A DNA stretch of 64,000 nucleotides from Harmothoe impar (GCA_947462335.1 OX381705.1:43166175-43230174); one strand, 5' to 3'. Positions 9,551 to 23,581 are shown, counted from the stretch's first letter. Program-made: numbers and translations. Notes: generated by a model from the sequence alone, not told the origin.

Positions 9551-9930
9551 CTACTTACAGCAAGGTGCCTAGCTCTGATTCCCCTCTATATATACTACTT
9601 ACAGCAAGGTGCCTGGCTCTGATTCCCCTCTCTGTATACTACATACAGCAAGGTCCCTGGCTCTGATTCCCCTCTCTGTATACTACTTACAGCAAGGTTC
9701 CTGAATCTAACTCTACTCACTGCATACTACTCACAGCAGGGTTCCAGCAGTTGCTCTTAATTCCCTGTCTGCATACTACATACAGCATGTTTCCTGACTC
9801 TGATTCCCCTCTCTATATACTACTTACAGCAAGGTTCCTTGTTCTGATTCCCCTCTCTCTATACTACTTACAGCAAGGTTCCTGGTTCTGATTCCCCCCT
9901 CTGCATACAACTTACAGCAAGGTTCCTGTT
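9551..9930. repeat. Minisatellite, ~44-bp unit, about 9 copies
   Basis: Units begin CTACTTACAGCAAGG and end CCCCTCTCTGTATA. Starts are at 9551, 9595, 9639 and 9683, then every 44 bp apart from one 49-bp unit near 9727-9775. The last copy is partial. The array touches the LTR end without a gap. Confidence 0.9.
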
Positions 9931-11996
9931 TAGGTTTAATATGTTTAATTTGAACAACTAGTTCACAAATATAGGCTACTGAAAACTCGTGGTTCAAAAC
10001 TGAAACTTAACATAACAGGGTGAACACTGGGCTTTTCACGTTAATGTATTTTCGGTGTCCAGTTCCCGGGTCAGTTTGGTGTGACAATGTTTGTTGACGA
10101 GAACTAATCAGTACCTGTATAATATTCATAATAAGAGTGGGCGTGTAAGACCTGTAATCACTGAGGATCTGTCTAAAGGTGACAGCTCGTACAATGTAAC
10201 AGGAGGCTATCTGCACAATAACAAGACATGGAATAATTCTAACTGGATTCTCCATGAAAAATTGGTCTCAAGCAGTTTTTAGTATATTTTTCAGTGTTTT
10301 ACCCATATACTGCCCCCTGGTGGCCAACACCAGTACTAAAAATCCCCCCTGGAGGCACGTTTTCCCTCACCTGGCCACAAGTATGCTGCAGGTTACTTAA
10401 TAATTACTAGCTGCTAGTGTAAATCATCTCTAACATTTTCACACTAGAGTTAGTGTATGCATAGTACATTATTGTAGGATGCTATATACCCATCTCTCTG
10501 ACAGTGCAATAATCAGATTACCCATTAACTAATCGGGAGATATATGCATTACAGCTTTGATATATGATATCAAGAGAGTACGAGTTGTTCAGCTTGGGAG
10601 ATCAGGGGACGGAATATTGGTCTTCCCAAGCCGATCTTCACGTTCTTACACTGACAACTGATTCATATCTGTGGATCTACAACATCCGATTGTGGTCCTC
10701 TGAGATTCCTCAATCTGTCTGTTTCTGTGGATTGACTGGTTGATACGCGTGCCGACATGGGTTGTCACTATGATTTGACACCTCGGTAATCCATTCATTC
10801 CTACTGTAGGATACCGTAAGTAGCTTCCCAGTCAGCATTGGTCCCTGGGGCCCATACACTGATAAAATGAAGGGATCCAAACTTGTAAAAAGGTTGTCTT
10901 ATAAGAAGGGTTTAGGGTCTTTAAAGTGACGGTCATAAAATAAACGAGTTAAAGGTTGTCTATTTGATGAACTGTCCGGTTACCATCCCACAAGACAAGA
11001 CTAGGGTCATCTAACTGACAATGTTAGCCCAGGCAGTGGCCCACTCCAAGTGACAAGTCTAAGGTCGTCAAATTCACAACCCAGAATAGTTAACCCTTTA
11101 TTGGCTGCAAACTGCTTTAAATGTGCTTTAATCCCTTTGTCAGCATGATGCATGAATGTAGCCCTGGTGATTCTATTCGCCAAGCCTGCATTCATGCACC
11201 TTTGGAAATGAATCAACAGTTGGGCGAGTATACTTGCCAAGGCTGAATTCATGTATTATGATCACATAGAGCATAGCACCTTAAAGCACTATGCACCCCT
11301 TAGAGGGTTAACCTGTGCACTCTAACCTCTACTTCACTGCAGCTAACTGGGTTCTGCCTAGGCATAATTGTTGTCCATGTCTGTCTATATTTCTGAGGTT
11401 TATAATAGCTAGTTCATACAAACATAGAGGTATGTAGGTTAGGGTAATTCCTGCCATATCCCCAAGTCTATATTGAGAGTATTTCTACCCTTTAGTTACA
11501 GACTGCTAACACATATGTGGATGTCATACCAATGGGAGTTTCCTTGCAGCTATTGTACCATAGAAATAACCACAGAAGAGGTGTCTGTGCCCTACACATA
11601 TTTGTTTTGTCTCAATTATATCAAAACATTGATAATTTTACCTTTTCTAGCATCCCCAATAGATAAATCTCAGGATTCTCCATAACATGAATGTGTATTC
11701 CCAAAAATATGATAAAAATCAACATAGAAATTATGCAATTCATTCCCCAACTTTATACAGAATGCATGTTATACTGATGCCACCTACAGGGAAAATCCTG
11801 AATCAGACCCTGGTTGACGAGTCTAGGGCTGGCATGAGTCAGGTTTTGGGCTGGCACATACCAAGTGTATCTTCTATCTGACAACTACAGCTAGAGGACC
11901 CACTCTCTTGTCACTCAGAAGAGTTTGCAGACGAGTTTACTTTTTGAGTGTATGTGTTTTATGTGGGCCAGCTGTTCTTGCCCATATCTGGATTAT
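9931..11996. other. No gene seen; AT-rich non-coding
   Basis: Only short chance ORFs on either strand. A CTCF-like motif occurs at 10311-10325 (listed separately). No conserved domain, tandem array or long inverted repeat was seen. Confidence 0.5.
10311..10325 (-). promoter_or_regulatory. CTCF-like core motif
   Basis: Minus strand GGCCACCAGGGGGCA, which fits the bilaterian CTCF core (CCACNAGGGGGC). A short motif; occupancy is unknown. Confidence 0.35.
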
Positions 11997-12216
11997 GGTC
12001 TTTTTGTCCAGGGCTACCAGTGGGAGCCCAGATGTATCAGCCCATTTTTATGAATGCATTATAAATATTTCGAAACATACTGACATCTTATTTCCCTCCA
12101 GAAATTACCATTTGTTGTACATTTTTATAATGTGTGCTAAATCTGGGCTAGGGCTGGGCACTTTGAATCTGGGCTGACCCATTTGGGTTCCCTGGTAGCC
12201 CTGGACAAAAAGGACC
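11997..12216. repeat. Foldback element, ~220 bp
   Basis: The left end GGTCTTTTTGTCCAGGGCTA recurs as its reverse complement at the right end (CTGGTAGCCCTGGACAAAAA...). The two arms of about 45 bp also share the TCAGCCC segment. Probably a MITE. Confidence 0.6.
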
Positions 12217-12329
12217 AAAAGCAATGTTGACTGGGTTATATTAAAGCCGTTTCTAACGCCGTTGTTCTAAGGCTTATAACTAAATGATTGTGATATTTAC
12301 AATGAGGTGATCATATGGTGGAAATACAA

Positions 12330-12620
12330 GGGGGGGGGGACAAGGGCTGAAGGAGGGGACAAGGGCTGAAGGGAGAGAGAGGGAAGAAGGAAGGAAGGAA
12401 GGAAGGAAGGAAGGAAGGAAGGAAGGAAGGAAGGAAGGAAGGGAGCCAAGGCCGTAGGGAGGGGGCCGAGGCGGCATGGAGGGAGGCAGACCGGGAGACA
12501 AAGCGATAGGAAGGGGACTAAGGCGGCAGGCAGGGAGGAATACAAGGAGACAGGGAGCCAAGGCCGTAGGTAGGAGCCAAGGTGGCAGGGAGGGAGTGAG
12601 GTAGGGAGGAAGGAAGGGAG
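12330..12620. repeat. Purine-rich low-complexity tract with (GGAA)n
   Basis: A perfect GGAA microsatellite at about 12386-12441 (around 14 copies) sits in a G/A-rich tract. The tract also has looser repeats of phrases such as GCCAAGGCCGTAGG and AAGGCGGCAGG. The proline/serine-rich ORFs opposite it are composition artefacts. Confidence 0.85.
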
Positions 12621-13299
12621 CTATGTTGGCAGTTGTATTACTTTGTCAAAAACATCTTTGTCCCTTCATGTGCTTTCACATTAACTTGAGAGTTGGTACA
12701 CGTTACCGCCGCCGGTTTTAGATATCAAGTTCCGAGAGGGTCAATTTAGAGGGTCGCCCAGGGTACTTGTAAAACAGAAATGAAGGAACTGGACACAGTG
12801 GAAATAGGAAGACAGTAATAGGGTTGTTTAGCTGCTTGAAAAGCAGAGATGGTGAAACGGAACACACCATTGGGGAGAGGAGCATTCCATTAGTTTGTGA
12901 CTAGAAGGAATTATTGCAAGAACGACAAGAATAATATGTATATATTATATGAGATGGTCGTATTGAGGAGTACGCCGGATGGTAAGGTAGGTGGGTGGGG
13001 ACATGTTGGAGGGGAAACATTTTACTGTCGTATGGAAGGTATTGGAATGGAATTGGTTTATTTCGATGTGGGAGTTTGGGGGTGCCTTAACAGTTGACTA
13101 TTTGATGAGAGGATATATCAGTCAAAGCCAGGCGGGAACGCTGCAGTAAGATGGTAGCTGCGGCAGGATAATATAGGTAGGTAAGACAGCCCATGTAGTA
13201 GTCTATTACCATATCTCTCAGCTGACTCATGGGGCGCTGACATGGCTGGCGTTATTGTTCTGGCAGCGGCTCAGTGGGTGTGAGACGCCAGGGATTGCC
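12621..13299. other. No gene seen
   Basis: Non-coding, purine-rich on the plus strand. No domain-bearing ORF, repeat or RNA gene was recognised. Confidence 0.45.
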
Positions 13300-13475
13300 T
13301 CCTGACACAGCAACCAATGAACGGCGCCCGGGCCCCACCATGTGCCAGCCCAGGCCCCAAGTCCGGGCGTGGCTGTGCACTGAGCCGGGCAGGGGGACGG
13401 CCCTCCAGGTCACACTGCTCCCTCTCCCTCTCCACCTTATATAGGCCGACACCAGGAGGGTGGGTACTGCCGATA
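13300..13475 (+). promoter_or_regulatory. Candidate GC-rich promoter with CCAAT and TATA-like motifs
   Basis: A GC-rich island in AT-rich surroundings. It has CCAAT at about 13313 (ACCAATGAACGGCGCC), G/C-rich boxes, a pyrimidine tract and TTATATAG at 13438-13445. A start near 13470 would be followed by a plausible donor (AGT|GTGAGT) near 13541. If real, it could drive a 5' non-coding exon of the plus-strand gene whose coding starts at 34502. That link is an inference; no direct evidence joins them. Confidence 0.3.
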
Positions 13476-14708
13476 CCATCATGTACCTACAACGGGAATG
13501 CCAATATTGGTGTCAGTATTCATGTAGGATGCAATACAAGCAGTGTGAGTGACACTGGCAGAAATAGGAAGTGCAAGTCAGCATGTGTTTATTGTTGAGG
13601 CAAATATAGATACCATCGTATCACCAATAGGAAATAGGCATACAGGAGTAATCTCAATTGTACAAAAGCGAGACGGGTGAACCGCAGGACTAACACAGAT
13701 AAAGGCGGGATTCCAATGCGAGTCGTATATCCATTAAATTCAATGCACAGGGGTGAGTGTAAGATTAGGAAAATAAGTGACCTACGGTTAATACCCGATC
13801 TATCAGGTGGCTGTCATAATTAGCTGTTTGACTGAAGAATAACTTTGAGAACAGTAATTGTCCTTGTCATGTGTAGCAGCAATTGTTTACAGAGTCTCTT
13901 AATTTGTTTTTCATATTGGATAAAGCGACATCGAGGAAAATTATGCTTACATGTAGCCTGAGGAGAAAGACTTAAAAACCCTAGCCTTTTCTTATGGTTT
14001 CGTGAAATTTAGTATTCAAGACAAGGTTGCTCCAAGTTAAGTGAATAACCGGGTTTTTGACTTACTTCAGTTACAGAAAGTCGTTTTCCGAAGAGGGTAC
14101 ACATTTCCCAAGCACTGCTATAGATTGCCAGTGATATAGTATAGCAATGACAAGCTGACAGTTATCATATTTTCCGGATTTGTTAATGTGACCAAAATTG
14201 TAGATAATTATACAAGTCTCCAGCCGATGTCATGACGATTCCTCCATTGTGAATCCTGATGTGTTTTGGTTTAGTTTCCTTGACATTATTATTACCTTAT
14301 TTGCTGATAGTTGGCTGCCTGGATTCCAACCACCAATCTCCCAGCAGATTCTCCCATGCTTTTGTACCGGCACTACTTCCCTCTTTGCCAGAACGTGGCG
14401 GATTTTCCTGAAAACTTACCTATGCCATGCTTTTGAAATATGCATTTTTACAACTATAATTCGATTCAATTATCTCAAGGAAGGTGTGGACAACAATATT
14501 GTTTAAACTTACAGGACTATAGGTCATGTTTTAACAGTCCAAATCGGACATATTCCTGGGAACTAGTTTTTGGTGTATTGAGGTTGCAGTGTGAGACAGC
14601 TACAGGAAAGCAGACAAGTACGAGTACAGTTTTATTCCACTATTTCCTGAAGTCCGAGTCTTATTTGAGACTGTGCTGGGAGAGTGTTCCAACGCCTGCC
14701 AGACCTTT
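13476..14708. other. No gene seen
   Basis: Non-coding. Short ORFs only, none with a recognisable domain. Confidence 0.4.
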
Positions 14709-14845
14709 CCCAGCTAACAAAAAAACGTTATTTTACGTCAAAATAACGTTGTAAAACTTCATTTAACGTTATGCCATAATAAGGAGCCTTAGTGAAACGT
14801 TATATAACGTTATAAACTGTTGTATAACGTCTTTTGTTCACTGGG
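14709..14845. repeat. MITE with AACGTTAT subrepeats, ~137 bp
   Basis: Starts CCCAGCTAACAAAAAAACGT and ends TTTTGTTCACTGGG. Inside are about six copies of AACGTTA or its reverse complement. A fragment with the same start and motif lies at 58597-58650. Confidence 0.6.
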
Positions 14846-17292
14846 TTGCGATAGCCAGGCTGGCCTTTCCAGGGCCCATACAAGTGTGTATTAATGTGAC
14901 GTGTTTTCCCAAAATTAGGCGCATGTCAGCACATACAGTATGCAGGGTTCCTCGTCATCTATGAACAGAATAGTAATCCTTTAAAAATACATGGACCTAG
15001 GAATTATAGAGGAAATGTCACGAGGAAAGTACTTCAGGACAGTTTCGTGACTGGTGAGAATTGGATTTTCGTCAATAGTGTACTATTTGAGATTGGCTAG
15101 GGTACTCAAGAACGTCAATGGGTGGTATTCACATATATTCTTGTTTAGATTTCAACAGGATTTCTTGTGAAGGTCAAAAATGTTTCGTCATGTGATAATT
15201 TGCCTACGAATTCGTGACCTCTTCTGAATGAGCTTCCATAGGTCAGACCCGATACCTATATCTAAGACTCGCTTGTAATATCCAGAAATGTATCTCTACT
15301 TTTGAGCACAAAAGAATACTTTAGGAACACAATAATAATCATCAAATTATCTTGTATACACGAATGCCACTAAGTAACCTTCTTGAATACATGTATACAT
15401 ACAACACTTTTGAGAAAATTCAGAAAGAAAGTAAGTGAATCTCGTCGCTTGTCATATTTACCTGGATATATATTTTTTTATAGGCATAATATTATGATCA
15501 GGGATGTGTGCGGAGTGGGGGGCACTAGGAGGAGTAGGGCATGCGCACTGGGGACATGAATACGCATGTTGGTGGTACGCTGTTTGAGAGTAGGAGGAAG
15601 GGGCAGAGCCAGGGAGGCTAGGTAGGGATACAACTCAGCTGGTCAGTAGGGGTGAGGTAGTGACCAGAGTGGTCTTTCAGAATGTCTCACCAAATCGTCT
15701 GAGTTTTTGTCACAGCGTGATAGGAACTCAAAAGAAATAGGACTTACCAAATGGCCCGTCTTTCTATCTTATATATAGAATCATAATGATCTACCACATG
15801 GAATACAATATTGTCATGCAAATTACCTTTGACTATGACATTTGTGACAATAATTTCTTGTTTTTGTATATGTTGCTTCTAGTACAAATATTGAATGAGA
15901 ATAAAAACTGTGTTAGGCAACAAGCTTTTCCTCTCACTGCAAGTACACTGGCGGGCTGCTAGCTTACTCTTTTTTTCTGCCCCTGCTGTCAAATTCAGGC
16001 CTTTTGGCATAGAGTTGATATTAGTATGAATATTAACATGAAATAAAAAAACAACTGTGTATCAGCCCCCCCCCCCCCACACACACACAGATACTAACTG
16101 TAGGTACACTGGTGGGCCACTGGTGTGCTTTTCATGCTTCTTGCTGTTTATCTAGGGTGAGAAAGCTGTTACATCCCCTATTGTTGTGTTCTGTGAATTG
16201 TGAATCACCCAATTGTTTGCTTTTTTTAAACACCATATGCCTGATACACCTGCTACTGTCTATTGAGTTATAAGCCACCACATATTAATTTTGTGTAGAC
16301 ATAGGATAGATAGTAGGTGAGTTGTAGACAATGGTTAGGCATAGTCATGAGAGGCCATGTATCTGTACTGCAGTGTCAACAACAATTCTATATTCCAGAT
16401 ATTCATAACTATACTCTTGTATGTATGTGTTTATATGTATGCATATATGTACATGTATGCGTGTATGTATATACATGTATATAATATTATTGCTTTTACT
16501 TGGTGCTTATTAAGCAGCTCAAAATGTGTATACAGACATAGGATAGATTGTGGAGAAAGCATAGAGAAAGGTTTTTATTTTTATTTTTATACATATGTAT
16601 GCTCTTTTAATATGTTTTGAACCATTTTATCGCATCTCATCTCACACCCTACAGTTATCCTATCTGTGTAGTATTAGTTGTTATTCGAAGAAGCCTTGCA
16701 TATGTATGATTCTCGAAAGTTAATTGCAACATGCCTTTTTCAGCAAGCTATGTAGTATTATCCACTGGGCATTATGTACCTATTCAGCACAACTGGTGAA
16801 CGACAGAAACCAGTGTTTCTTTACCTAAGATCCTGTCTGTACCGGTTCAACAAATAAGATCAAATCAAATCAAATGAAAATATTGGACTTCGTTGAAACC
16901 AGCAGCATTCATAAATTCATAGGATTTTCAAGTTTTGGATATGCCCTATTCTATTACCAACAAAATCAGAAACTTTTCTTAATGACAGTCACTCATGTTG
17001 GGCATGGCTGGATAGGCCTTTCTTTTTACTCTAAATCTGGGTCATGACCTAGAAACAGTTATTAACCCCCCCCCCCCCCCCAAGGGGAGAGTTTCATGAA
17101 GGTGTCTGTGAGCCCCATTCAGCCAGCAGTGCACCAAATTAGCGGATTCTTGAGTCCCTAGTGGTGAGCGGATGGGATGGGGGGTGCTCTAGGCTCCTCT
17201 GTGACTGTTATGTAATGTGAAAACGGCAATACTTATTCATAACACGGGCATTTTATTCAAGAGGATAGGATAAATTAGCGTCATGTGTCTTG
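14846..17292. other. No gene seen; low-complexity tracts
   Basis: Contains short homopolymer runs (a C run near 16065-16078 and another near 17066-17080) and an ATGTATGT-rich stretch near 16420-16480. No coding signal was recognised. Confidence 0.4.
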
Positions 17293-18084
17293 TACACTGT
17301 AAGAAGTAAGTACTTTTGTTCCAGTAGATTTTGCTGTACAGCAACTGACTTTCTGTAAATTTACAGCAACTTCTACTGTACATTTACAGCAACTTCTACT
17401 GTACATCTACAGCAAAAGTTGCTGGCAACTTTTGTTCCAGTAGATTTTGCTGTACATGTACAGCAACTGGGTGCTGTAAAGTTACAGCCACTTCTACTGT
17501 AGGTTTCATATTGTTGTTCTCATCAATTTATATCAATTAATACGCATGCATGGAGAGTACTTTCCTGCATAATAGTTCAATCTCAGCTAGGATAATACAC
17601 ACTACACAATGTGATGGTTTAATCCTGTTTCAATACAGCTGAACCGTATGTGATACCAGCTTTTCGCCAGTCCGGGCACTTAAGCATTTAACTTTTCCCA
17701 CCAATGTGGTGTCTATTCTATACTTTTGCTGTTTTTTTGTATTATTCAACACAATTATGCAAATATTAATACACTTTACACTGCATTCAGTCTCTCTCAT
17801 CCATTCTTATTCTACGATGTCTTGAGAGTTTGTGAGGTTTTATTTGACTCGGGAAAGGGTTGGGTGGAATGATTAATACAGAAATGGTCTACTGCTGCCA
17901 CCTAGTGGCGGAAATCTACAGCACAATGTACTGTAAATGTACAGCAACATTGCCGGAGACCTCATTTACAGTACATAATGCTGTAATTATACAGCAAATA
18001 GTGCTGTAATACCAACTACAGCAAAAAGTGCTGTAAATGTACAGCACATTGTGCTGTTTAAATACAGTAACTTCTTACAGTGTA
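17293..18084. repeat. TIR element with TA duplication and CTGTA subrepeats, ~790 bp
   Basis: The left end TACACTGTAAGAAGT is matched at the right end by ACTTCTTACAGTGTA, a perfect 15-bp inverted repeat if TA is included. TA as target duplication fits a Tc1/mariner-like MITE. Both flanks are filled with CTGTA/TACAG motifs such as GCTGTAAATGTACAGCA. It has no transposase ORF. Related shorter pieces lie at 33281-33434, 53336-53401 and 54390-54540. Confidence 0.75.
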
Positions 18085-21000
18085 TATTCTGCAAGAACCT
18101 AATTCTAATGTGACCTTTACACCTACACCCCTCTGAAAACACATCAATACCAAATGCATTCATTTCAAATGAAATTCCACTCGCCAAAGGCTTCAAAGCC
18201 ATTAGATGGTTTTAAAGATTTGATCTACGTGAATCTTATGAAAGACCTCAGAGCCCTAACCATAATAACGTCCACATACACCACCTACATCCCAATTCCC
18301 ATATGAACAATATATTCTGCTACACAGATTGTCTGAATATAAGGTTTATAACATAAACCGAAACGTCGCCAACATCAACAAACACCATGCCGTAAGGGCC
18401 AAGCATTATGAATTTTGGGCTAGGGACTTCGGCAGCTGCTTTACCATGTTTTCTGAAGGTTTAACTGCCTGGATCCAAACACCTGCAGGAACCATGATTT
18501 GGCGAAAACCAGGGACGTCTTTCCAGGGGCCATATCCAAAAATATAGTATTGATGGGGTTTTAGACGTTGACATACCTATACTCTGTACTAACCAAGGTA
18601 ACAGCCATGCCACTCATACATCACATGATCGCTATACTGCAGAAAACATATTTTGATTGTGGGAGCATTAGGGTAGGTTCACCAATTTTTGACATTCGTT
18701 TGCAGTGAGGACAAAATATTTGTTTTCATTTAAGGATAAATGGTGTTCCACCTTGTGTAATACCTGCCTAGAGGTCTAAATGGAAGGGGAAGGACTTCTC
18801 CTTTATGGGTTATTAACAATTGTTATCTATTGTTCTCACGCATTATCTTTGAGAAATGTTAGATAAATGTTCTGAATTCTGAAGTCGAACACCTGATTGA
18901 AATATTCAGCTTCCCAGAGGTAAGAAACCGGCTCCCTTTTCCCCCTGTCTGACCCCCCTTCCTAATGGCCCTTGCGCCATTTTGATTAAACAGAGTCCAG
19001 GTCAGCTGATGTGAGTAAATTGTATATTTATACATGTACATCATTGTAGCATCAACATTTAATGCCAGAATTAGATGAGAAAGTTAAATCAATAAAAAGT
19101 CAGATGTTCCTTCATATATTAACTAATGTGCACTGACAGATCTTTCTGATATCCCTCCTCCTTCTGAGGCATGTCACCAATATCATGTAAAATGATGAAC
19201 TATAGGGAGACAGCCATTGGAATGGTTATATAAAGGGGTAGGGGACCAATTACCAATGTGACTCCTTCAATGACCCTATCTATGGTCATGGTTCAATGAC
19301 CAGGGCAAAACTAGGGCTCTCTTAGGAGAGTCACATAACTCCCATTTCAGGGAGTCAAGTACTAACTCACTTCATCAAGAGAGTCAGAAAATGCAAGCTG
19401 GAATCCCCTTTCACTCTCTTTCTTTTCTCTGTGTTGAATTTGAAAGTGGAAGAAATCACTATTTTCATATGGATATGATGTTGGGATTTAGGTGTTGCAA
19501 CTAATTTCCGATAGTTCTAGACCCTGAACTATGGTATCTTTTAGATGCAGTAGGCTGCCTGGTCCATTCGGATGAGATAGTGAACGGGGGTGTATTGATT
19601 TACAGTAGCACCATGCTTGCTCTGAGGCCTAGGCCTATACCCAATACAAAAGCAAAAATAAAATTCCCCTCCAGGAGAGCTGTACAACTGAAGCAGAGAG
19701 TTAGTATCCCTCACCCTCGAAGGATGACGATAACCGAGATAGGAGCAAGCCTCAAATCCAAAATGTCACCTTTGTCGTGTGCTTAAGGTACTGATACAAT
19801 AGATCATAAGAGAATGTTTTTCCCGCTTACTTGTTTTTCCTCCACGAGATTTCTCTTTCACGGTCGATCCATATACAACATGTACCGGACAAAATATGTA
19901 CCGCTAATCAAATGTATTTTCACCAATAAAGTGTATCTAGATCTTACTGATTGACCAATCGAATGTCATGAGAATGAATAAGATATCCTTTAAACAAACC
20001 AAAACAATTACATTCACCCGACATAGTTCAAATACCCAGGTATATATGTATGAGTCAATACAATTATAGACCTGCGCAATGCTCACAAACACCAAACCAC
20101 GATACGAGAGGCTATGAAGGGAGAGCTCTCTGATCTTCTCTTTCATTCTTCTTCTAATGTATCAATCCCTGTCCACAATAGAGAAAGTACAATGGAGTGT
20201 TGCCTTTTTCCATTTGTGAATCAGGCGCCAGGCTGTACATACAGTAGTATCACCTTGTAAATCGCCCTACTCTGTAAAGCTTCAAATTCTCTACACATTC
20301 AGAATAATGTTACATACAGTTACTATGGGGCCATTGATGCCCTCACAATGAGGCATTATGCTCAGTCCGACAGCTGGTACACGTATAACATCCCAGTTTG
20401 AATCAAAAGTACTTTTCACTATGCAATTGCAGTTACCCTTATTGAACTGAAAATCTAACCACACTGTGAAAGGTGAAACCAAAAATCGTCCTTTTTTTTA
20501 CTCTTATTCAACGGTATGTTCCACTTCCACATGTACACTAATACTGTGGTATACACCCACTATTCTAGTACGCCCTAAATGAGCTGTACTTGTACCCATC
20601 ATCTAGGGCGTAGCAGTAGTAATGGCTTACACATCACCATCAGTGTATTTATGCATTTACATACGATTTCTCTGAAATTCCCGATGTACTATACATCACG
20701 TATGGTACCATTGGAAAGAGGACATCTAAATCTATACACTAGTTGATTTATACTGTGATTTTACTGTCTGCCCTTGGTCAATGAGGTATTTTAGTACCTG
20801 TTTTTACCAACCACATTGTCAAAATATGTGGAAGACTACCCCAAAACTAGGTAGGGCATTTAGAGGCCGGGATCCCGGGCCTGTATATGTCTCAGTGCTA
20901 AACACCTAAAATGAAATGATTGGTTTCTCTCTCATATGACATTGAACCATAACAAATGGCATAACAAATGTTTTATTTCTAGATTTCCCATTTACAATTA

Positions 21001-22929
21001 AGGAGAAATTGATTGGGAAAATAGATATGATGGCAGTGCCAACCAGTAGATTGGAACAGTTTTTCTGGGACAGGCATTGGGCGCTACCTTCTCAGAAAAG
21101 GGGATAAATCACACAAAATATCATTTGTGTTTGTGGATCTCATACATATGGACTCTCTTGACAGAACAGACTGTGTAGGTGTTTTATTTTACTTTTGGTC
21201 ATAATTATTACTTAATAAAATCTTCCGTGATAAAGTTACCTCATTTGTGCAGGCAATCTACACAGCCAATAACCCCCTACAACCCCCCAAAACCCCCACC
21301 ATGAGTTAGAGTATAGCTTTCTGAGTAATATTCTTTAAGTATGGTGTAAACATATCCTGGCGAAAATTGGCGACAGGGCTTCTCCTGGAGTATGCATATT
21401 ACCCCTGTAGGCCCCTATTCATTGGAATTACGATAAGAAATATGATATTTGTATGATAGTTGGAATGATGGTCTTTACTGAAGGTCTCAAAGAAACAAAT
21501 TCTGAAAACAGCTTCTTAATCGATGACATATTCTTTAAATGAGAGCAATATCCCTACAGAACATAACATTTTCGGTCCAGCTGAAGACACTCTAGTCAAC
21601 AGAGCAGTGGTGCACTGCAGTGGAGGTTGAGTGGTAAGAAGTGAGGTACATTCTCCCCACATTTTATTTTTGAAAAATCATAGAAAATAGTCCATTAATG
21701 GTGTGTGCATAATGTTTGCAGTTCTGTATTCTACTTGATCCCCTTTTCATACTGAAGATTTCTGATGTTATGTAACAATGCCCCGAGAATCCTTTATCCT
21801 ACTTACTAAAACACTCCGTTCTGTTTAAACACCATCCTTTTAGGGTGGTATCTGGCCCATCATATTATAAGGCCATGAGTTTTTGTGGAATATGTGTAGA
21901 ATCGTTTGCATTTTTCCTGTTCAATTTGCGTGAAGTAAATGCAGATGGAGCTTCAGATTCTAGATCAAAGTGTCCTCCATCAGAATGTGGTTGCATCACA
22001 CATGCAGTGTACTGCATTCTTGAGTTATGTAAGATATGTTGTATATGATTTACACCCTTAACCACATGCTCAGGCTTATCACCTTAACAATGGTTGACCA
22101 GTGGCGGGGTGCACACAATAGGATGGCCTGTTGAAGTTGAACACACTGTGTGAACAATCGAATCTGGTAATCAGTACTGTGGTGGTGTAAGAGGTCGGCC
22201 TGTTTATGGAGTGTTCGCCCCCCCCCCCCTCTGAACTATAGTAACGCACAGGCTTTTTTGCTTTAAAGGGCAGATTTTTTTAAGCCCCCCTTAAGAGGGG
22301 TCAGAATTTTTTACACCTCCCCCCCTTCAGGAGGGGTCAGAATCGTTTACGCCCACCCCACCCCTGTAACTAATAAATGAACACTCCCTTTTTTAGGTTT
22401 ATTAATCATTTATTGTCTCGTTTGCACATAGTTAATTAAGTACAGTTACAGATTTGAGTCCACGTCAAGGAATATTTGCTTTCATTTGTAGGCAGACCTT
22501 TACATAATAAATAGTCTATGTGTGGACCTGCTGATACCATCATTCTATAAGGTTGGTGGACTATATAGCTATGATAGACAAGTAACAATGTTGACAACAA
22601 GTGAAAGGCTTTGCCTTCATCCCTACTCAGCGGAGTATTGGGTTGCTGTTACGGCAATGCCCTGTTGACCATGGGTCACTGTGTGGATGTGTTGTAAATA
22701 AATGTAATACTGGGACTATGGTAGAGTACCAGTAGAGGGGGTAGGGGGGATGCATGGCTTCAGATACCACGCTCTAATATATCTGGAATAATCCGAAATA
22801 TATCTTAATACTTAGGTGAATTCAGAAGAAAGGATTTGGTGTTCGTTATTCTATTTAGCAAAGGTATTTCTTTAAGAACTTCCTAGTTTAGGGGAATTCT
22901 GGGCTGTGAGCGCTAATTTGCTCTGAGCT
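18085..22929. other. No gene seen, ~4.8 kb
   Basis: AT-rich intergenic sequence with only small unsupported ORFs. A C-rich stretch at 22220-22370 repeats a phrase like CCCCTTCAGGAGGGGTCAGAAT. I could not assign any part to a gene. Confidence 0.4.
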
Positions 22930-23009
22930 TTAAAAATTGAAATATCTTCTGCATTTCTTCAATTTGGAGGAAGGGAGTTCCAACATAGTGCACCATCTTA
23001 TCCTACACT

Positions 23010-23219
23010 TCAGTCAAAGGAGGCACAGTGCGAACATGTAACCTTGACTAAAGGGCCTGTGTGGGCTCGAGTGCCAATTAATCTATAATCGATATACTCA
23101 GGATCACGAGAACGCTTATACATAAAGTTTAACATGTGTATATATCTACGAGAGGACAGCATTGGCATTTGTGCATTGAAATGAACCAGTTCAGTATTTG
23201 TTAACCTGTCACGTTTCAA
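23010..23219 (-). pseudogene. LINE RT C-terminal remnant
   Basis: A short frame with LTNTELVHFNAQMPMLSSRR and later a YIDYRLIGTRAHTG phrase, resembling the thumb or C-terminal region that follows non-LTR RTs. It lies downstream of the palm in the right order. The 23220-23580 stretch between is too decayed to read. Confidence 0.45.
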
Positions 23220-23581
23220 ACATATTTTCAGACATCTGTTTTAGTCTACCTGTAATTTTGCAATGTAGCCAATATTGGCGTTCATGTATAATATGTCTGC
23301 ATAATCAAAATAAGGCAATATGGTAGTCTTATAAATATTCAGAGCCATTTTCTTTGTAAGAAAGTCTCTTAAACAAGCTAGCTGATATGTTTATACGAGA
23401 CCGTACTATGTACAAAATTTATGTGTTTTTCAAAAGTGCGGTTAGTGTCCAGAATGACTCCTGGTTATTTGTAGGAGCTGACTACTTGGAGTATTTCACT
23501 GTTCATCTTGAGCCCAAGATCCAGTGTTTTTGGATGGCTATTTGAAGCTGTAAACACCATAGCTTTTGTCTTTTACAACAT

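Noticed and set aside
12280..12561. Proline/serine/leucine-rich minus-strand ORFs
   Set aside because: Produced by translating the (GGAA)n and purine-rich tract; no protein signal.
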